Notes: a model not told the origin generated them from the letters alone. Shown: positions 1 to 8,420, counted from the first letter of the stretch. The stretch is 64,000 bases of DNA from Chryseobacterium herbae (GCF_025154075.1 NZ_JAOAMU010000006.1:186001-250000); one strand, 5' to 3'. Translations and numbers: made by a program.

Positions 1-2
1 AA

Positions 3-104
3 AACCAGAATTATGATCTGAGAAATTATCTTGCTTTATATGTCTGGCATTGCAACCATCATTTTGCCCACATCGAAAATCTGAAGAAGGAAAAAGGGTG
101 GTAA
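3..104 (+). CDS. C-terminal end of a DinB/YfiT-like protein (cut by window start)
   Basis: An open frame enters from the window edge and stops with TAA. Its 33 visible residues contain the pattern HCNHHFAHI followed by a Lys-rich tail ending KGW. This spacing of histidines is typical of the last helix of DinB-superfamily metal enzymes such as YfiT/BstA, which transfer bacillithiol or act as metal-dependent hydrolases. Only the end is visible, so the subfamily is inferred. The stop codon overlaps the preferred GTG start of the next gene, suggesting translational coupling. The YtxJ-like bacillithiol-system protein two genes downstream fits a thiol-redox role. Confidence 0.6.
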   Translation, partial: NQNYDLRNYLALYVWHCNHHFAHIENLKKEKGW

Positions 105-559
105 AAAAGAGTCTGCACAATCCGGTTTATTTTGAAGAGATCATTCAAAGGATTTCCCTGCTCAATGAAAATTCTCCACGAAAATGGGGAAAAATGAGTA
201 TTTCCCAGATGTTAACACACTGTGAGCTTGTTCTTAAGGTACCATTGAGGAAAATTGAACTTCCCAAGATTAACATCCTTTTTGAAACCATAGGAGCGGC
301 AACCAAAATAGAAATGCAGGTCTTTAACAACGGAATTCCCCGAAACATGCCCACTTTTCAAAAACTAATCGTTAATTTTGAATGTGATTTTGATGAATCA
401 AAAACCAATCTGCTGAATACACTGAAGGATTTCCGGACGGCATCTGAACATAAAGAGCTTCCGGACCGCCACAGATTATTCGGTACAATGACTGAAAAGG
501 ACTGGGGATTTTTAGAGTACAAACATCTTGATCATCATTTAAAACAATTTAATGTATGA
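98..559 (+). CDS. DUF1569 family protein (DinB-like fold)
   Basis: A protein of about 153 residues. The ending, with RLFGTMTEKDWGFLEYKHLDHHLKQF, is the signature of DUF1569 proteins, which are DinB-fold and conserve histidines that could bind metal (H-x2-HH). The start MSISQMLTHCE block matches the first helix of the fold. A longer frame from a TTG at position 50 exists, but the GTG start is preferred because it overlaps the previous stop and sits just after a purine-rich GAAGAAGG stretch. The stop overlaps the next ATG (ATGA), so this is one operon with the YtxJ-like gene. The enzymatic activity of DUF1569 is unknown. Confidence 0.75.
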   Translation: MVKKSLHNPVYFEEIIQRISLLNENSPRKWGKMSISQMLTHCELVLKVPLRKIELPKINILFETIGAATKIEMQVFNNGIPRNMPTFQKLIVNFECDFDESKTNLLNTLKDFRTASEHKELPDRHRLFGTMTEKDWGFLEYKHLDHHLKQFNV

Positions 560-933
560 GTTTTTTTGATAAAATATTCGGAGGAAAAGAAAACACCCCT
601 GAACGTAAATCTTTCTGGAAAAAAATAGAATCTGAGGAAGATCTGGCTAAAGCAATTGAAAGTTCGTATCATCATAGAATAGCTATTTTCAAACATTCTA
701 CACGCTGCTTCATCAGCAAAACGGTATTGAATAACTTTGAAAGAGAAATAGATAATTTAGATCATCAACTGGATTTATATTACCTAGATTTGCTGGAACA
801 CAGAGCGATTTCAAATAAAATATCTAAGGATCTTGAAATCAGGCATGAAAGCCCGCAGCTGATCATCATCGAAGACGGGAAAGTGATCAACAGCGCTTCG
901 CACGAAGATATATCTATAAGCCAGATTATATAA
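556..933 (+). CDS. ytxJ: YtxJ-like bacillithiol-system thioredoxin-fold protein
   Basis: A 125-residue protein with a thioredoxin-like fold. The motif FKHSTRCFISK around Cys51 corresponds to the single redox cysteine of the YtxJ/BrxC family, monothiol bacilliredoxin-like proteins that remove bacillithiol from oxidised protein thiols. The rest (LYYLDLLEHRAISNKISKDL, then SPQLIIIEDGK with the cis-Pro position) follows the thioredoxin fold. It overlaps the DUF1569 gene by an ATGA and the Crp/Fnr gene by a TAATG, so all four genes here are probably one transcript. Expected cytoplasmic role: reversal of S-bacillithiolation. Family assignment is strong; function in this organism is inferred. Confidence 0.85.
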   Translation: MSFFDKIFGGKENTPERKSFWKKIESEEDLAKAIESSYHHRIAIFKHSTRCFISKTVLNNFEREIDNLDHQLDLYYLDLLEHRAISNKISKDLEIRHESPQLIIIEDGKVINSASHEDISISQII

Positions 934-1526
934 TGAAGAATATTAACACGTATTTAGCTAAAGTACTCAATGTTCCCATAGAAAAAGTGAACATGTGCAG
1001 CTTACACTACGAAGTAAAGAAAATACCTAAAAACCAGTTTCTTTTACAGTATGGTGAAATATGCAGGCATATATTCTTTGTAGAAAAAGGGCTTTTAAAG
1101 ATGTATTCCATCGATAAAAACGGTAAAGAACACATCATACAATTCGCTCCTGAAAGCTGGCTGATTTCTGACCGAAGCAGTCTTTATTTTAACGAAAAAT
1201 CCATTTACTATATAGAAGCGGTGGAAGACACGGAAGTTCTGTTTCTACATCCCGATTTCTTCAACAAACTGGTAGAACAGTTCCCGAACAGTATCGAAAG
1301 GAGTGATTTCCTGCTGCAGAAACACATCCGAAGTCTGCAGAACAGAATCAATTCTCTGCTGGGCGAAACGGCCGAAGAAAGATACATGAAGTTCATCAAA
1401 ATGTACCCGGATCTTCTTCTGAGAGTCCCGCAGTGGATGATCGCTTCCTACCTTGGAATCACGCCTGAGAGCTTAAGCAGGGTAAGAAAAGAACTGGCCA
1501 GGAAAAATTTCGTTCCGGACAAATAA
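933..1526 (+). CDS. Crp/Fnr family transcriptional regulator
   Basis: A 197-residue regulator with an N-terminal cyclic-nucleotide-binding-like beta-roll (about residues 25-120, with YGEICRHIFFVEKGLLKMY) and a C-terminal winged helix-turn-helix (about 150-190, WMIASYLGITPESLSRVRKEL). It lacks the RxS phosphate-binding loop of true cAMP receptors, as is usual for flavobacterial members, so its ligand is unknown. Its start overlaps the stop of the YtxJ-like gene (TAATG), suggesting that it is cotranscribed with, and may control, the thiol-stress genes. It ends 3 bases before the convergent MocR gene. Confidence 0.9.
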   Translation: MKNINTYLAKVLNVPIEKVNMCSLHYEVKKIPKNQFLLQYGEICRHIFFVEKGLLKMYSIDKNGKEHIIQFAPESWLISDRSSLYFNEKSIYYIEAVEDTEVLFLHPDFFNKLVEQFPNSIERSDFLLQKHIRSLQNRINSLLGETAEERYMKFIKMYPDLLLRVPQWMIASYLGITPESLSRVRKELARKNFVPDK

Positions 1527-1528
1527 TA

Positions 1529-2941
1529 TCAGATCCTTTTTGCAAGATTACCGACCTGCTGCAGGCACAGCTTGGTTTCTTCCGTCCATGGAAGGCCGAT
1601 ACAGAGACGCATGCAGTTTTCAAACTGATCCTGAAGGGTAAACATCCTGCCGGGAGCAATACTGATGTTCTGTTTAATCGCGAGATCGTACAGTTCAGTG
1701 GTCCGGATCTTTTTATCAAATTCGACCCAAAGTGAGAGACCTCCCTGAGGACGGCTGGTTTTTGTGCCTTCCGGAAAATAATCAACGATGGTCTGTACAT
1801 AATTCTGATAATTATTCTGAAGTGCCCTTCTCATCTGCTGGAGGTGCTTTTCATAGCGTCCTGATTTGAGAAAATTGGCAACCGCTTCATTCACAATCGA
1901 AATAGAAGACGTGGAATGAAGCAGTTTAAGCTTCATGATCTTGTCTTTATACCGGCCTGGAGCAATCCAGCCTACACGGTATCCGGGCGCTAAAGTCTTT
2001 GAAATAGAACTGCAATACAATACATTTCCATCCTTATCAAAAGATTTACAGCATTTCGGACGGGTGGAACCGAAATAAAGATCGCCATACACATCATCTT
2101 CAATCAGGGGAATATGATGTTCGGACAGAAGTCTTACAATCTCTTTCTTATTTTCATCCGGCATACAGCTTCCCAGCGGTGAATTGAAATTCGGGATTAA
2201 TAAACACAGATTGATTTGGGAAATTACTTTTCTCAAAGCATCAATTTCAATACCTGTCGTCGGGTGCGTGGGAAGTTCAAGTACATTTAAGCCCAAGCCG
2301 TTTGCCAACTGAAGAATTCCGGGATAACAAGGGCTTTCAATGGCTATCGTATCGCCGGGTTTTCCCAAAGCCATAAGGCAGAAGGAGAGGGCATTCATCC
2401 CACCGTTTGTGGTAACGAGATCATTTTCACTGAGGTTTCCGCCCCATTGAAGGGAACGGACTGCAATCATTCTCCGCAGTTTTAAATTCCCCTGAAGTTC
2501 TTCATATCCCGTTCCTCCGTCTTTTAATTCCCGGGTTGCATTGATGATCTCTTTCTTTAATTTAGCCTGCGGCAGAAGGTCTCCCGAAGGAATTCCGATA
2601 GAAAAGAAAGTGAGTCCTTTTTTACCCATATTTTCATACACCTTGCTGATCAGTTCATCCGGTTCATTATTATTGGCCATCAGTGATGGGCTGCTCACTT
2701 CAGGAAGAGGGAGTTTTACAGACATCAGTCTGCTGACAAAATAACCGGATTGCGGCTTGGATTCAATTAATGACTGTGACTCAAGTTCCAGGAAGACCCG
2801 TTTGGCTGTATTCATGCTCACCTGGTGCTCCTGACACATCATTCTTACCGAAGGAAGCTTATCTCCGGCTTTCAATACGCCATTTCTGATCTGGGATGCT
2901 ATTCCGTCTGCAATCTCATTATAGATAAATTCTCTGTTCAT
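1529..2941 (-). CDS. MocR/PdxR-type GntR regulator with aminotransferase domain
   Basis: A regulator of about 470 residues. An N-terminal GntR winged helix (about residues 5-70, LKAGDKLPSVRMM) is fused to a fold-type I aminotransferase-like domain. The PLP lysine lies in SSISKTLAPGYRVGW (about Lys315), and the IEDDVYGDLYF and PNFNSPLG blocks are conserved. MocR proteins sense pyridoxal phosphate or amino compounds. Start choice: a -7 box (TATATTTG, minus strand 2964-2971) lies too close to upstream ATG codons, so the ATG opening MNREFIYNEIADG is preferred over those at 2962 and 2974. It is divergent from a DMT-family exporter, which is the likely target. Confidence 0.9.
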   Translation of the reverse strand: MNREFIYNEIADGIASQIRNGVLKAGDKLPSVRMMCQEHQVSMNTAKRVFLELESQSLIESKPQSGYFVSRLMSVKLPLPEVSSPSLMANNNEPDELISKVYENMGKKGLTFFSIGIPSGDLLPQAKLKKEIINATRELKDGGTGYEELQGNLKLRRMIAVRSLQWGGNLSENDLVTTNGGMNALSFCLMALGKPGDTIAIESPCYPGILQLANGLGLNVLELPTHPTTGIEIDALRKVISQINLCLLIPNFNSPLGSCMPDENKKEIVRLLSEHHIPLIEDDVYGDLYFGSTRPKCCKSFDKDGNVLYCSSISKTLAPGYRVGWIAPGRYKDKIMKLKLLHSTSSISIVNEAVANFLKSGRYEKHLQQMRRALQNNYQNYVQTIVDYFPEGTKTSRPQGGLSLWVEFDKKIRTTELYDLAIKQNISIAPGRMFTLQDQFENCMRLCIGLPWTEETKLCLQQVGNLAKRI

Positions 2942-2963
2942 ATTTTTTGCAACTGTGCTCATG

Positions 2964-3014
2964 CAAATATACAAAACTGAGACTGTGTTTATTCGTTTCA
3001 GCTTTCTAATTTTG
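2964..3014. promoter_or_regulatory. Divergent promoter region MocR / DMT transporter
   Basis: Plus strand: TAATTTTG at 3007-3014 matches the Bacteroidota -7 consensus TAnnTTTG, and TGTG at 2984-2987 lies exactly 19 bases upstream in the -33 position. Minus strand: TATATTTG (2964-2971) is a -7 box for the MocR gene, without a clear -33 element. The overlap of both promoters fits control of the pair by MocR. Confidence 0.6.
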
Positions 3015-3036
3015 AACTATTAAAAAAGATAATAAA

Positions 3037-3921
3037 ATGATGACTGATAAAATATCAAAAGACGAAAGTGTAAGCGGATGGATCAATGGTTTCATAGGGG
3101 TGCTGCTATTCAGCGGATCAATGCCGGCCACTAAATTAGCCGTAATGGAAATGAGCCCGATCTTTGTTACCATAGCCCGTGCAGCCATTGCAGGAATTCT
3201 GGCCCTCTCTGTCCTGATGATCTATAAAGAAAAGCGTCCTGAAAAAAGACAGATATTTCCTCTTCTACTGGTTTCTATAGGTTGTGTGGTGGGGTTTCCG
3301 CTGCTTTCTGCACTGGCACTTCAATATCTGACCTCGGCACATTCTATTGTGTTTTTGGGAATGCTTCCTCTGGCAACCGCTATATTCGGGGTTCTTCGTG
3401 GTGGGGAACGGCCGCATCCTATATTTTGGCTCTTCTCAATTATTGGAAGCCTTTTGGTAATGGGATATGCCGTTTCACAGGGAATTTCAGCATCACCCAT
3501 CGGCGATATCCTGATGTTGCTGGCTGTTATCTTATGTGGAATGGGCTACGCAGAAGGTGCAAAACTTTCAAAAACATTAGGCGGCTGGCAGGTGATTTCG
3601 TGGGCGCTGGTATTGGCTTTGCCGGTGATGATTCCTTTGTTTTTTATCTATTTTCCTGAACATATTGAGACCGTAAGTTTTCAGGGCTGGTTTGGAATGG
3701 CTTATATTTCTCTTTTCAGTATGTTCATCGGATTTATATTCTGGTACAAAGGTCTGGCGCAGGGTGGCATTGCTACTGTAGGGCAACTCCAGCTGTTGCA
3801 GCCTTTTTTCGGACTGGGACTTGCAGCCTATTTTCTTCATGAACAGGTGAGTATAGGAATGCTTGGCGTTACCATTGGGGTTATTTTATGTGTGGCAGGA
3901 ACCAAAAAGTTTGCGAAATAA
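3037..3921 (+). CDS. EamA/DMT family transporter
   Basis: A 294-residue integral membrane protein with about ten hydrophobic segments in two EamA repeats (roughly residues 15-145 and 155-290). Typical EamA blocks are visible (GVLLFSGSMPATKLAV near the N-terminus, LQPFFGLGLAAYFLHEQVSIGMLGVTIGVILCVAG at the C-terminus). Members export small metabolites such as amino acids or vitamins. It is divergent from the MocR-type regulator; this pairing is common and suggests export of an amino compound or B6-related metabolite. The substrate cannot be read from sequence. Confidence 0.9.
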   Translation: MMTDKISKDESVSGWINGFIGVLLFSGSMPATKLAVMEMSPIFVTIARAAIAGILALSVLMIYKEKRPEKRQIFPLLLVSIGCVVGFPLLSALALQYLTSAHSIVFLGMLPLATAIFGVLRGGERPHPIFWLFSIIGSLLVMGYAVSQGISASPIGDILMLLAVILCGMGYAEGAKLSKTLGGWQVISWALVLALPVMIPLFFIYFPEHIETVSFQGWFGMAYISLFSMFIGFIFWYKGLAQGGIATVGQLQLLQPFFGLGLAAYFLHEQVSIGMLGVTIGVILCVAGTKKFAK

Positions 3922-3938
3922 TCGAAAATAAAACATTA

Positions 3939-3982
3939 TGATTCTAATCATAAAATAGCGTTTTGTAATTAAATTATCTTTA
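3939..3982 (+). promoter_or_regulatory. FNR-like box plus -7 element, promoter of small lipoprotein gene
   Basis: TGATTCTAATCA (TGAT-N4-ATCA, within a longer perfect palindrome TTATGATT-CT-AATCATAA) is followed after 24 bases by TATCTTTA, close to TAnnTTTG. The box centre would lie near -42 to a start site around 3988, the usual place for class II activation by an FNR/Crp protein. The ATG of the lipoprotein follows at once. Two more boxes with 23-base spacing occur in this window. Confidence 0.6.
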
Positions 3983-4002
3983 GGCATATCCTACAAAATA
4001 TA

Positions 4003-4194
4003 ATGATTATGAAATTCTCCGTTTTACTTATGGTTTTAGGCTTAACTGTATTGAGCTGCAAAAAAGAAACTAAAGCGAATCCTTCTACAAAATCAGACAG
4101 TGTGGTTATTGATACCATACCTTCTGATATGTTACCTACAATGGATAGTGATGCCACTAAAAAAATGGACACTGTAAAAGCCATCAAAAAATAA
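4003..4194 (+). CDS. Small lipoprotein
   Basis: A 63-residue protein with a hydrophobic signal segment ending in a lipobox, TVLSC with Cys19, followed by KKETK. After removal of the signal only about 45 hydrophilic residues remain, rich in Ser, Thr, Asp and Lys, with no known domain. Translation may also begin at the second ATG (position 4009), which leaves the signal intact. A strong FNR-like promoter precedes it and a terminator follows, so it is a single-gene unit. The function is unknown; small stress-induced lipoproteins of this kind are common in flavobacteria. Confidence 0.75.
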   Translation: MIMKFSVLLMVLGLTVLSCKKETKANPSTKSDSVVIDTIPSDMLPTMDSDATKKMDTVKAIKK

Positions 4195-4211
4195 TTTTAC
4201 CCTCATAGATT

Positions 4212-4245
4212 TTAAAACCCGTTTTTGTACTAAAGCGGGTTTTAA
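4212..4245 (+). terminator. Rho-independent-type terminator after lipoprotein gene
   Basis: A perfect 10-bp stem (TTAAAACCCG pairing with CGGGTTTTAA) with a 14-base loop. The T content sits inside the stem and the trailing T-tract is weak. Confidence 0.65.
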
Positions 4246-4591
4246 TACCCTCAGGTTGGCTGTGAGGATCAATTTCTCGAACGATAATTTTATCTTTGAT
4301 AATATCTTAATTTATGAGTATAATTATTGTTTAAAATTCAAATAATAAATTAATTATATTAAATTTTAATAATTAATTTAACTTTATTTAACGTTTTATT
4401 CAATCGATAAGGTTCGATATTTGCATGCGCTATACAGAACGAAGTTCCCATGAAATTTTTGGTAAGGGGATTATTGTGCATAAAGAGAGACAAAATTGTT
4501 CAGATTAAAGATTGAAAAATTTTATACTAAAACGCGGTTTCAATAATATAATTTCCCTATTTTTTATTGAAAATATTTTAAAGACATACGT
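4246..4591. other. AT-rich intergenic region upstream of Crp/Fnr gene
   Basis: No convincing gene. The sequence is very AT-rich. A lone -7-like TATCTTTG lies at 4291-4298 without a -33 partner. The region is the long upstream part of the following Crp/Fnr gene and may carry its control sites, but no clear palindrome was found. Confidence 0.5.
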
Positions 4592-5206
4592 ATGAAAACA
4601 ATAAGCTGTATGAATATTGACGAAGAGCAGTTATATTCATCGGGAGGAGACGTAAAACAGTATAAAAAAGGTGAACTTGTATACAGAGAAGGAGACCATG
4701 CGCTTTATTATTTCCAGATCAGAGAAGGAAAGGTGAAACTCAATAATTATGATGATGAAGGAAAAGAATTTATACATAATATTTTTGGAGTAAAACAGAG
4801 CTTTGGGGATTCAATGCTTTTTTTAGATAAATTCTATCCAACGAATTCAGTCTGTATTGCCCCTGCGGAGATTATAAGAGTACCGAAGGACCGGTTTCTG
4901 GAGCTGATAAAGAAGCATCATCATCTTTCTCTGGAAATGAATGCCTGTCTTTCTCAAAGACTGTATTTTAAAGCGATTATGCTGCAGAACATCGCATCCC
5001 TGAACCCGATTTCCCGACTAAAAGGGCTTCTGGATTATCTTAAAAGTTATCATGACGACAGCTGTGGAAGTTGTTTTCAGATCGAACTCACCAGACAGCA
5101 GATTGCAAATCTTGTAGGGCTGAGGGTAGAAACTGTAATCAGGGCTTTAAAAAAGATGGAGAAAGAAGGAAATATTACAATTGAAAACAGGAAAATTGTG
5201 TATTAA
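4592..5206 (+). CDS. Crp/Fnr family transcriptional regulator
   Basis: A 204-residue protein with a cNMP-binding-like domain (about residues 20-125) and a C-terminal helix-turn-helix (about 160-200, LTRQQIANLVGLRVETVIRALKKME). It is a close paralogue of the Crp/Fnr protein encoded at 42890-43483: both share KLNNY, GKEFI, NIF, DYLKSY and LTRQQ-A-L-G-RVETVIR blocks. No FNR-type N-terminal cysteine cluster is seen. FNR-like boxes lie on both sides of this gene (3939-3950 and 5220-5231), and it precedes a catalase block, so a role in oxidative, nitrosative or low-oxygen stress is plausible. Confidence 0.9.
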   Translation: MKTISCMNIDEEQLYSSGGDVKQYKKGELVYREGDHALYYFQIREGKVKLNNYDDEGKEFIHNIFGVKQSFGDSMLFLDKFYPTNSVCIAPAEIIRVPKDRFLELIKKHHHLSLEMNACLSQRLYFKAIMLQNIASLNPISRLKGLLDYLKSYHDDSCGSCFQIELTRQQIANLVGLRVETVIRALKKMEKEGNITIENRKIVY

Positions 5207-5516
5207 AAGGACTCCATTATGATCAAGGTCATAAAAAAGTGAATTATTCCCCTGTATATTTGAGATATCAAGTTTCAATACATTTCATAAGACCTCAGTA
5301 AGGGCAGCATGGAAGCTTTAGGCTTTCCGGATAGGATGATCAGATTCCAAACTGTTGCCGGGTTTCAAACATCATTATAGTAAGTTATACAATTCAGTTG
5401 AGCATACTGGAGATTTTGACGACCGCAGTTCAGAGGCTTGATTGAAATGAATAACCGGCTCATAATAAGTTATATAGGCTTATTGGAAGCTCAATATAAC
5501 CACGATACTCAGATAT
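5207..5516. other. Leader region of the katE block
   Basis: Holds the FNR-like promoter at 5220-5262 and then about 250 bases before the next likely gene. Only very short open frames are present (for example 24 codons from 5309), and none is supported. The long transcribed leader could carry RNA structure, but no clear hairpin was found. Confidence 0.4.
5220..5262 (+). promoter_or_regulatory. FNR-like box plus -7 element, promoter of katE block
   Basis: TGATCAAGGTCA (within TTATGA...TCATAA) is followed after exactly 23 bases by TATATTTG, a full match to TAnnTTTG. This places the box centre near -42. It begins 13 bases after the Crp/Fnr stop codon and probably drives the two unknown genes and katE. 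Confidence 0.65.
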
Positions 5517-5819
5517 ATGGACTGTCAGAAAATAGTAAAGACCCTGAAGCACAAAGACTTTATCAAAGTGCCCTATAAAGGAAACTGGTTTGAGGACGGT
5601 GCAACTGTTTATGCAAAAGAGATCAGGGATAATATATTTTTACTGTTCGTTATTTTAAAGGACATAGAAATTGAAAATATCCAGGCACTGATCGCCCATT
5701 TTGACAGTTTCAGCAGTATCGGAATGAAAGAGCCGGAACAGATCATGTTTTATCTTTCAATCAAGAACAAGGAAGACCTTCATTATTTTGAAAAATATTT
5801 AAAAGTTTCCGATAACTAA
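5517..5819 (+). CDS. Hypothetical protein, unknown family
   Basis: A 100-residue soluble protein that I do not recognise. It has a mixed alpha/beta pattern with alternating hydrophobic strands (DNIFLLFVILKDIEIENIQ) and two Cys-free halves; there is no signal peptide or membrane segment. It is the first gene after the FNR-like promoter and lies 14 bases before the next unknown gene. Position between a Crp/Fnr regulator and katE suggests a stress-linked role. The coding call rests on length, spacing and absence of a competing frame. Confidence 0.6.
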   Translation: MDCQKIVKTLKHKDFIKVPYKGNWFEDGATVYAKEIRDNIFLLFVILKDIEIENIQALIAHFDSFSSIGMKEPEQIMFYLSIKNKEDLHYFEKYLKVSDN

Positions 5820-5833
5820 TAACCGATGAGCAT

Positions 5834-6220
5834 ATGATATTTGAAAATGACACTTTAAAACACTCCGGACTGAATGATAAAAACAATATGATAGAGAATG
5901 AATCTTTATTCCCGAGTGTTATCAATTCATACGGAGTAACCGCTTTTCTGATCAAGTCATTGGAAAAGATAAAGAACAATTCCAAATGCGATATTCTGAA
6001 AAATGTGATCGATAATTACATGAACGAATACATCCTGAATATCCGCGAATATCACGGCGAGAGAACTGAATCTGCAGCCCCTGTGGATACCGAAATAAAA
6101 ATTGAGAACTCTTCTTTCACTTTATATGCTAAAACAGCGTATTACAAAGTATTAAAAGAAGAAGAATACCTGAATAAACTCCTGAGTACTTTGGAAAAAG
6201 ACAGGATAAGTACAGAATAA
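5834..6220 (+). CDS. Hypothetical protein, mostly helical, unknown family
   Basis: A 128-residue soluble protein without a recognised domain. The predicted pattern is mainly amphipathic helices (SVINSYGVTAFLIKSLEKIKN; DNYMNEYILNIREYHGE; AYYKVLKEEEYLNKLLSTLEKD), somewhat like a four-helix bundle, but ferritin-type metal ligands are not evident. It lies 14 bases after another unknown gene and 55 bases before katE. A role in the peroxide or general stress response is inferred from context only. Confidence 0.65.
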   Translation: MIFENDTLKHSGLNDKNNMIENESLFPSVINSYGVTAFLIKSLEKIKNNSKCDILKNVIDNYMNEYILNIREYHGERTESAAPVDTEIKIENSSFTLYAKTAYYKVLKEEEYLNKLLSTLEKDRISTE

Positions 6221-6247
6221 TCTTATCATCGATATTGTTTGACTTTT

Positions 6248-6262
6248 TACCCTTCACACCAC
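6248..6262 (+). promoter_or_regulatory. 15-base leader motif upstream of katE (copy 1 of 2)
   Basis: TACCCTTCACACCAC lies 13 bases before the katE start codon. The identical 15 bases occur before the cinA-like gene (8421-8435). Position just upstream of two start codons suggests a shared binding site for a protein or small RNA acting on translation, or a transcription-factor site. Confidence 0.5.
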
Positions 6263-6275
6263 CAAAAAAATTGAT

Positions 6276-8411
6276 ATGAAAAACGACACCCAAAAGAATA
6301 AAAAGTTAGACCAGCTGAATACGCATAGTACCTCTAATGAAAACGAGAAACTAACAACTGATCAAGGACTTAAAATCAATAATAACCAGGACTCACTAAA
6401 GGCCGGCGACAGAGGTCCTACACTCCTGGAAGATTTTATTCTAAGAGAAAAGATTACCCACTTTGATCATGAAAGAATTCCCGAAAGGGTAGTTCATGCA
6501 AGAGGTTCTGGGGCCCATGGCGTTTTTAAATTAAACAAAAGTCTCAAAGCGTATACAAAAGCAAAATTTTTGGATAATGTAGGAGACGAAACGCCTGTTT
6601 TTGTAAGATTTTCAACCGTTGCCGGAAGTAAAGGAAGTACCGACCTGGCCCGGGATGTAAGAGGTTTTGCCATAAAATTTTATACTGATGAAGGCAATTA
6701 TGACCTTGTAGGAAATAATGTACCTGTCTTTTTTATACAGGATGCTCTAAAATTTCCTGATCTTATCCATGCGGTAAAACCGGAGCCTGACAATGAAATA
6801 CCACAGGCAGCTTCCGCACATGACACGTTCTGGGACTTTATCTCACTGATGCCTGAAAGTATGCATATGATCATGTGGGTGATGAGCGACAGAGCCATTC
6901 CAAGAAGTTTAAGGATGATGGAAGGTTTCGGGGTACATTCCTTTAAATTTATTAATGAAGAAGGCAAGGTACATTTCGTTAAATTTCACTTCAAACCGAA
7001 ATTAGGAGTGCATTCTGTAGCATGGGATGAAGCTCAGAGAATATCCGGGGTAGATCCCGACTTTCACAAAAGAGATTTATGGGAAGCCATTGAAAGCGGT
7101 GCTTTTCCGGAATGGGACTTCGGTGTACAGTTGATCCCGGAAGAAGACGAGCATAAATTCGATTTTGATCTTCTGGATCCTACCAAACTAATTCCCGAAG
7201 AAGAAGTTCCTGTAGAGATCTTTGGAACTTTGACACTGAATAAAAATCCGGACAACTTTTTTGCTGAAACAGAGCAGGTCGCATTTCATCCCGGACACCT
7301 GGTTCCCGGCATTGATTTTACCAATGACCCTCTGCTTCAGGGAAGACTGTTCTCTTATACGGACACCCAGTTATCCAGATTAGGATCGCCGAATTTCCAT
7401 GAAATTCCAATTAACAGATCTGTGAATACCGTTCACAACAATCAGCGTGACGGACATATGAGACAGCAAATAGTAAAAGGAAAAGTAAGCTATGAGCCCA
7501 ATTCCATCGGAGGAGGATGTCCTTATCAGGCCATGATGTCGGAAGGAGGATTTGTTTCTCAGGAAGAAAGGGTTTCCGGCGAAAAGGTCAGAAGAAGAAG
7601 CGAGAGTTTTGTAGATCATTATTCACAGGCAAAATTGTTTTATAACAGCCAGTCAGCACCTGAACAGACCCACCTTCAGAATGCTCTTATTTTTGAACTT
7701 TCAAAAGTAACGATTCCCGGGATCCGTGAAAGAATGGTAGGACAGCTTGCATTTATTGATAAGACTCTGGCTCAAAAAGTAGCTGATAAAGTAGGCGTGA
7801 AAGTGAAAAAGCTCGTAGAACCCAACCAAAGTATACCGGCAGACGGAAATGCATCAGAACTTCAGAGCAAAGAAAAAGAGCCTAAAACCAAGGTTTCTGA
7901 TGCGCTGAGCATGAAAGATACCATAAAAGATACCATTAAAAGCAGAAAGATCGGCTTTATCATCGCTAATGGTACAGATGGAAAAGCACTCAATGATTTA
8001 AAATCAAAGCTTGAATCGGAAGGGGCAAAAGTAGAACTTATCGCACCCAGTGTAGCTCCCGTTAAAACCAAAGACGGATCAGCTCTTATGCCAAAACATT
8101 CTCTGACGAGCATTGCCAGTGTCTGCTTTGATGCTTTATACATCAGTGCCGGAGAAAAATCAACGAAAGAACTTATGGCTCCGGAAAATAAACATCATGT
8201 GCTGCAGTTCATCAATGAAGCTTACAAACACTGTAAAGCCGTTTATTTTGGAGCAGAAACGGAAGAACTTTATAACAACAGCAATATTGCTGCAAAAAAG
8301 CATGAAGATCCGGCAGTAGTGATCTGGAAAGACAGCAGTTCTGATAAGCAGTTTATCACAGCAGTTTCCAAACACAGAGTTTGGGATCTTGAACCGGAAA
8401 GAAACGCGTAA
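6276..8411 (+). CDS. katE: Large-subunit monofunctional catalase (HPII/KatE type)
   Basis: A 711-residue haem catalase that breaks hydrogen peroxide into water and oxygen. Catalytic His74 lies in RVVHARGSGAHG, the distal Asn in LVGNNVPVFF (147/148), and the haem ligand Tyr361 in RLFSYTDTQLSR. The length is typical of clade 2 large-subunit catalases. The C-terminal domain (about 555-711, starting near RKIGFIIANGTDG) is the DJ-1/PfpI-like fold these enzymes carry. A polar extension of about 45 residues precedes the core, as in HPII. It lies in a same-strand block with two unknown genes, a CinA-type gene and a DUF6766 gene, consistent with a stationary-phase or general stress regulon. Confidence 0.97.
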   Translation: MKNDTQKNKKLDQLNTHSTSNENEKLTTDQGLKINNNQDSLKAGDRGPTLLEDFILREKITHFDHERIPERVVHARGSGAHGVFKLNKSLKAYTKAKFLDNVGDETPVFVRFSTVAGSKGSTDLARDVRGFAIKFYTDEGNYDLVGNNVPVFFIQDALKFPDLIHAVKPEPDNEIPQAASAHDTFWDFISLMPESMHMIMWVMSDRAIPRSLRMMEGFGVHSFKFINEEGKVHFVKFHFKPKLGVHSVAWDEAQRISGVDPDFHKRDLWEAIESGAFPEWDFGVQLIPEEDEHKFDFDLLDPTKLIPEEEVPVEIFGTLTLNKNPDNFFAETEQVAFHPGHLVPGIDFTNDPLLQGRLFSYTDTQLSRLGSPNFHEIPINRSVNTVHNNQRDGHMRQQIVKGKVSYEPNSIGGGCPYQAMMSEGGFVSQEERVSGEKVRRRSESFVDHYSQAKLFYNSQSAPEQTHLQNALIFELSKVTIPGIRERMVGQLAFIDKTLAQKVADKVGVKVKKLVEPNQSIPADGNASELQSKEKEPKTKVSDALSMKDTIKDTIKSRKIGFIIANGTDGKALNDLKSKLESEGAKVELIAPSVAPVKTKDGSALMPKHSLTSIASVCFDALYISAGEKSTKELMAPENKHHVLQFINEAYKHCKAVYFGAETEELYNNSNIAAKKHEDPAVVIWKDSSSDKQFITAVSKHRVWDLEPERNA

Positions 8412-8420
8412 ACCCACGAA

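Noticed and set aside
5309..5380. Short open frame (23 residues) in the leader of the katE block
   Set aside because: Too short, without conservation or initiation evidence.
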